Origin: JBDSYA01 sp039925865
GTDB lineage: Bacteria > Bacteroidota > Ignavibacteria > Tepidaquicellales > Tepidaquicellaceae
Direction of reading: 5' to 3'
Length of the DNA stretch: 7,379 nt
Assembly: GCA_039925865.1 (NCBI GenBank)
Contig: JBDSYA010000198.1
Span: 1-7,379 of the forward strand
Position 1 is the first letter of the stretch. Each line of letters opens with the position of its first letter. This document shows, piece after piece, positions 4,832 through 7,379 of this stretch. A program made the position numbers and the translations under genes. The notes beneath the pieces are model-generated. The model was not told the origin of the DNA, ran no database searches, and saw nothing but the letters and a program-made list of their open reading frames with translations.

Positions 4832-5815
4832 ATGAAAACAGAATCTGCACAGATCGATCCTTCAGTAGACCCTCAGATCGAAAGTAACGTCAAAACTTTT
4901 TTAAACAAACTTAATTCTCAGCCGGGAACACCGGTTGAACAACTACTCCCGAAAGAAGCACGGGCGGTTCTGACCGGCCTTCAATCTTCGGTCGTCGTTA
5001 ATTTGTCCGGAATTGTTGCTACCGACAAAATCATTAAGCAGGATGGTATGACAATTAAGTTAAAAGTTATAAAGCCTTCAAATGCAAGCGGTTTACTCCC
5101 AGTATTTATGTTCTTTCATGGCGGTGGTTGGGTTTTAGGGGATTATCAAACACACGAACGTATGGTTAGGGATTTAGTTGTAGAGTCCGGTGTTGCTGCT
5201 GTATTTGTTGATTATACCCGCTCACCGGAAGCGCATTATCCGGTTGCTATTAATGAGGCTTATGCTGCAACTGTATGGGTGTCAGAAAACGGTGAAGAGA
5301 TAGGCCTGGACGGTAAACGATTAGCAGTTGTGGGAAACAGCGCAGGAGGTAATATGGCAACTGTGGTTTCAATGATGGCACGAGATAAAAACGGACCCGC
5401 AATTAAAATGCAGGTTTTATTTTGGCCTGTTACTGATGCAAATTTTGAAACACCATCATATAATCAATTTGCAACCGGACGATTTCTGAGTAAAAATATG
5501 ATGATGTGGTTTTGGGATAACTATACAATGAACATGAATGAACGTAAAGAAATCTATGCTTCACCTTTACAGGCCACAATTTCTCAGCTAAGAGGATTAC
5601 CTCCTGCACTTGTGCAAACTGCAGAAAATGATATATTAAGAGATGAAGGAGAAGAGTATGCCCGAAAGCTTGATGAGGCGGGTGTAAAAGTCACTTCTAC
5701 AAGATATAATGGAATGATACATGACTGGGGTCTATTGAATCCTTTAAGTAATGTCCAGGGCACTGAGTCTGCTATGTTGCAAGCGGCAGCAGAATTAAAA
5801 AATGCTCTTAAGTAA
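4832..5815 (+). CDS. Alpha/beta-hydrolase, HSL (GDXG) family esterase/lipase
   Basis: This 327-residue protein has the signature of hormone-sensitive-lipase-type esterases: HGGGW (96-100) forming the oxyanion hole, and the nucleophile elbow GNSAGG (168-173) with S170 as catalytic Ser. D267 in ENDILRDEGEEYA and H297 in MIHDWGLLN complete the triad. VDYTRSPEAHYP (126-137) is the usual segment between the first two motifs. It would hydrolyse carboxylic esters, probably of short to medium acyl chains; the natural substrate is unknown. There is no signal peptide or membrane segment, so it should be cytoplasmic. The N-terminal 60 residues are a cap region rich in Gln, Glu and Ser. The length is normal. 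The ATG at 4832 has no Shine-Dalgarno sequence but gives a full-length family match. It stands alone, flanked by spacers of 224 and 344 bases. Confidence 0.92.
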   Translation: MKTESAQIDPSVDPQIESNVKTFLNKLNSQPGTPVEQLLPKEARAVLTGLQSSVVVNLSGIVATDKIIKQDGMTIKLKVIKPSNASGLLPVFMFFHGGGWVLGDYQTHERMVRDLVVESGVAAVFVDYTRSPEAHYPVAINEAYAATVWVSENGEEIGLDGKRLAVVGNSAGGNMATVVSMMARDKNGPAIKMQVLFWPVTDANFETPSYNQFATGRFLSKNMMMWFWDNYTMNMNERKEIYASPLQATISQLRGLPPALVQTAENDILRDEGEEYARKLDEAGVKVTSTRYNGMIHDWGLLNPLSNVQGTESAMLQAAAELKNALK

Positions 5816-6078
5816 TCACAAGTTGTCATTAATTTATTAAATGTTGTCAAACAACAACAAATTTCAAAGGCGCTTAGTAATTTATTATCACTTTAATTCT
5901 AAACGTGTTAATCAAAAGTTTTATACGCATTTGAGAGATCGAATGAAAGAATCTCAAAAGAAAAATGTCAGCGCTCCGAAATTCAATGAAAATTGCTTTC
6001 CCGCCTAGAAATAACGATTGTCGTATTTACCCCTAAGTTTTGTCCTTTTCACCTCTTCAAATTAAAATTTAGTATTGG

Positions 6079-6086
6079 TATTTTTG
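6079..6086 (+). promoter_or_regulatory. Possible Bacteroidota-type -7 element (TATTTTTG) for the VOC gene
   Basis: TATTTTTG fits the TAnnTTTG -7 consensus and would give a 5' leader of about 65-70 bases before the ATG at 6160. No good -33 TTTG lies at the expected spacing; the nearest TTTTG (6038-6042) is too far upstream. In such AT-rich DNA a chance match is plausible. Confidence 0.25.
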
Positions 6087-6145
6087 TATTAATTAATATT
6101 AATGCTACTCAATTAAGTTTTTAAAAATTAACTAAACTAATACTG

Positions 6146-6151
6146 AAAGGA
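6146..6151 (+). promoter_or_regulatory. Ribosome binding site AAAGGA of the VOC gene
   Basis: AAAGGA lies 8 bases before the ATG at 6160 and fixes that start. The surrounding TGAAAGGAAAACT (6144-6156) is identical to the site in front of the stress-protein gene. Confidence 0.7.
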
Positions 6152-6159
6152 AAACTTTT

Positions 6160-6627
6160 ATGCAAAAGATAACACCGTTCCTGTGGTTTGATAATAACGC
6201 TGAAGAGGCAATTAATTTTTATACTTCTGTTTTCAAAAATTCAAAGATTAAAAGCGTCACAAAGTATGGAGAAGCTGGTCCCGGTCCTGCAGGGTCTGTT
6301 ATGGTTGCAACATTTGAGTTAGAAGGACAGGAATTTATAGCATTAAACGGTGGACCGGTATTTAAATTTACTGAAGCCATATCATTTTCAGTTGATTGTA
6401 AATCACAAGAGGAAGTTGATGAATTCTGGGAAAAGCTTTCCGAAGGTGGAGCGGAAAGCCAATGCGGATGGCTAAAAGATAAGTATGGACTTTCATGGCA
6501 GATCGTTCCAACTATACTACCTGAGTTGCTGCAAAACAAAGATCCGAAGATATCAAAAAGGGTTATGGAAGCAATGATGAATATGAAAAAAATAAATATT
6601 GCCGAATTGAAAGAAGCTGCAAAGTAA
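6160..6627 (+). CDS. VOC-family protein, PhnB / 3-demethylubiquinone methyltransferase-like domain
   Basis: This 155-residue cytoplasmic protein belongs to the vicinal-oxygen-chelate superfamily, in the group often misnamed 3-demethylubiquinone-9 3-methyltransferase (PF06983, PhnB-like). The opening KITPFLWFDNNAEEAINFY (3-21), then SVF, is the family hallmark. It continues with VMVATFELEGQEFIALNGGP (47-66), FSVDCKSQEEVDEFWEKLSEGG (76-97), and CGWLKDKYGLSWQIVP (102-117), the paired strand that closes the fold. The C-terminal helical tail with KDPKISKRVMEAMMNMKKINI is also usual. Members form beta-alpha-beta-beta-beta dimers; most have no proven reaction, and a methyltransferase role should not be assumed. 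It has a strong ribosome site shared in sequence with the stress-protein gene. It appears monocistronic and convergent with the membrane-protein gene downstream. Confidence 0.92.
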   Translation: MQKITPFLWFDNNAEEAINFYTSVFKNSKIKSVTKYGEAGPGPAGSVMVATFELEGQEFIALNGGPVFKFTEAISFSVDCKSQEEVDEFWEKLSEGGAESQCGWLKDKYGLSWQIVPTILPELLQNKDPKISKRVMEAMMNMKKINIAELKEAAK

Positions 6628-6669
6628 AGAAAGTATCTCGATCATATATCATATTAAGCAAGTTAAGTT

Positions 6670-6690
6670 CTTTAATATATAGATATTAAG
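6670..6690. terminator. Hairpin between convergent genes, possible bidirectional terminator
   Basis: TTAATAT (6672-6678) and ATATTAA (6683-6689) form a 7-bp stem with an ATAG loop. With a one-base bulge a C-G pair (6670/6690) can close it. It sits between the 3' ends of the VOC gene and the membrane-protein gene, where a two-way terminator is expected. The stem is almost pure AT and there is no long T-run, so support is modest. Confidence 0.35.
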
Positions 6691-6722
6691 TGTTTATAGT
6701 AAATTAAATTTATAGTGTAAGA

Positions 6723-7277
6723 TTAATCCCGATCCCTTAATTTTATAAACTTAAAATTTTTTATTCTAAGTTTCCAGATCGCCCAAGCCCAGCAAAGGGT
6801 GACTAATTGGTATATAAGGAAAACTATATTTTCAATTAAGTCAGTGTGTATGTTTTTCATTAATGCTCGGATAATCAACAGAATAATAAAAGGTATTATC
6901 GATAATATTCCACCGACACGAAGCCATTTAGGAAAAACAGAATAATACGATATTAAGATCATAGCAGGAATCATAAATAAAACTCCAAGACTTTCCGAAG
7001 TATAGTTCCATTTATTTGCTTCCTCTAATTCCGTAAGGAATAATCCCTGAGCTATCGCAAGAATGCTGAAACCAGCCGCAGGTATATCGTAATTTTCCGA
7101 AGTTGTTTTGGAAGCGAGGCACGCATATGCTGAAATTGCAAATAGAGCATCTATCTTAAAGAAGATTGTTTGTATCGCACTTTGAGATTCAAACATTGTT
7201 CCAATCACACTCACTATAAAACTGATCGTCAGCCCTCCTGCAATAAAATAATTCAGGTGAAAATTTTTATTTTCCAT
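6723..7277 (-). CDS. Six-helix membrane protein of unknown family
   Basis: This 184-residue protein starts at ATG 7277 (minus). Six hydrophobic segments are evident at about 9-28, 37-55, 65-83, 96-114, 121-139 and 149-168. There is a short polar N-terminus without a cleavable signal, and a basic C-terminal tail (KLRIKNFKFIKLRDRD) that should stay in the cytoplasm by the positive-inside rule. Possible functional residues in or near the helices are D43 and the cluster ELEEANKW (83-90) in the loop after the third helix. No transporter, enzyme or sensor motif is recognised, so no function is assigned. The intact frame and regular helix spacing make it a real gene. No Shine-Dalgarno sequence precedes it. 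It is convergent with the VOC gene and has about 100 bases of AT-rich upstream DNA before the window ends. Confidence 0.8.
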   Translation of the reverse strand: MENKNFHLNYFIAGGLTISFIVSVIGTMFESQSAIQTIFFKIDALFAISAYACLASKTTSENYDIPAAGFSILAIAQGLFLTELEEANKWNYTSESLGVLFMIPAMILISYYSVFPKWLRVGGILSIIPFIILLIIRALMKNIHTDLIENIVFLIYQLVTLCWAWAIWKLRIKNFKFIKLRDRD

Positions 7278-7379
7278 TTAATATATTTTATGATCTTTTT
7301 CTAAAATACTTTTAAATAAAAAGATAATCTGCACAGATAAATGCATAAATTAAATCAAAATAATATAAACAAAATTAAT
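7278..7379 (-). other. Upstream region of the membrane-protein gene
   Basis: This short AT-rich stretch should contain the promoter of the membrane-protein gene. Read on the minus strand, TAATTTTG at 7370-7377 fits the TAnnTTTG pattern, about 92 bases before the start codon, without a visible -33 partner. CACAGATAAATGCAT (7332-7346) resembles the motif at 2504-2518. Confidence 0.25.

Larger units (their letters stand above)
5816..6159. other. Gene-free stretch upstream of the VOC gene
   Basis: No credible gene lies in these 344 bases; the longest visible frames are short (for example about 21 codons from 5942). A small hairpin TGTTG/CAACA (5842-5846/5852-5856, loop TCAAA) follows the esterase stop but has no T-run. 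The last 100 bases carry a possible promoter element and the leader shared with the stress-protein gene. Confidence 0.5.

Noticed and set aside
5584..5850. 88-codon minus-strand ORF
   Set aside because: It is antisense to the C-terminal part of the esterase, including its catalytic Asp and His region.
5942..6007. 21-codon frame MKESQKKNVSAP...
   Set aside because: Too short, with no ribosome site and no supporting context.
6219..6539. 106-codon minus-strand ORF
   Set aside because: It is antisense to the VOC gene, which has strong family motifs and a ribosome site.
1..7379. tRNA, rRNA, CRISPR array or riboswitch
   Set aside because: No cloverleaf, rRNA-like conserved segment, regularly spaced direct repeats or known riboswitch core was found by reading either strand.

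Overview
The window is AT-rich, and most of its start codons have no obvious Shine-Dalgarno sequence. The gene set is a cyclase/ATPase/TPR regulator, a general stress protein 26-like flavin-fold protein, a DUF2383 protein, an HSL-type esterase and a PhnB-like VOC protein. Together these fit a bacterium of the Bacteroidota/Ignavibacteriota (FCB) group. That placement is inferred from gene content and style; no taxonomic marker is present.

Left part (1-3070, all minus strand): a tandem group of three related signalling genes in different states. Copy 1 (1-1029) runs off the left edge and looks intact as far as visible: a class III nucleotide-cyclase-like domain, then a STAND/NB-ARC-type ATPase with clear Walker A and B motifs. 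Copy 2 (1148-2406) keeps the first half of a cyclase domain and a TPR C-terminus. The rest of the cyclase domain and the whole ATPase are missing, and the two parts lie in different frames, so it is a decayed gene. Copy 3 (2822-3070) is only the C-terminal tail of another family member. Between copies 2 and 3 lie a 26-bp near-perfect palindrome and a nested inverted-repeat unit of about 155 bp that resembles a MITE or dispersed palindromic repeat. Its right end reaches the stop codon of copy 3.

Middle part (3407-4607, plus strand): a probable stress module. It holds a general stress protein 26-like PPOX-fold protein, a 57-residue lysine-rich protein starting 7 bases after it, and a DUF2383/PA2169-type four-helix protein. 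An AT-rich hairpin follows the last gene. A speculative 45-codon ORF sits at 4659-4796.

Right part (4832-7277): an HSL/GDXG-type alpha/beta-hydrolase with a complete catalytic triad (plus), a gene-free stretch of about 340 bp, a PhnB-like VOC protein (plus), and a convergent six-helix membrane protein of unknown family (minus). The stress protein and VOC genes share an identical 13-base leader containing AAAGGA, unlike the other genes, which suggests a shared style of translation or regulation.

The most unusual content is the decaying tandem array with diverged cyclase active sites and its palindromic spacer. The unlisted lysine-rich gene comes next. No complete new defence or signalling system can be demonstrated from this window alone.
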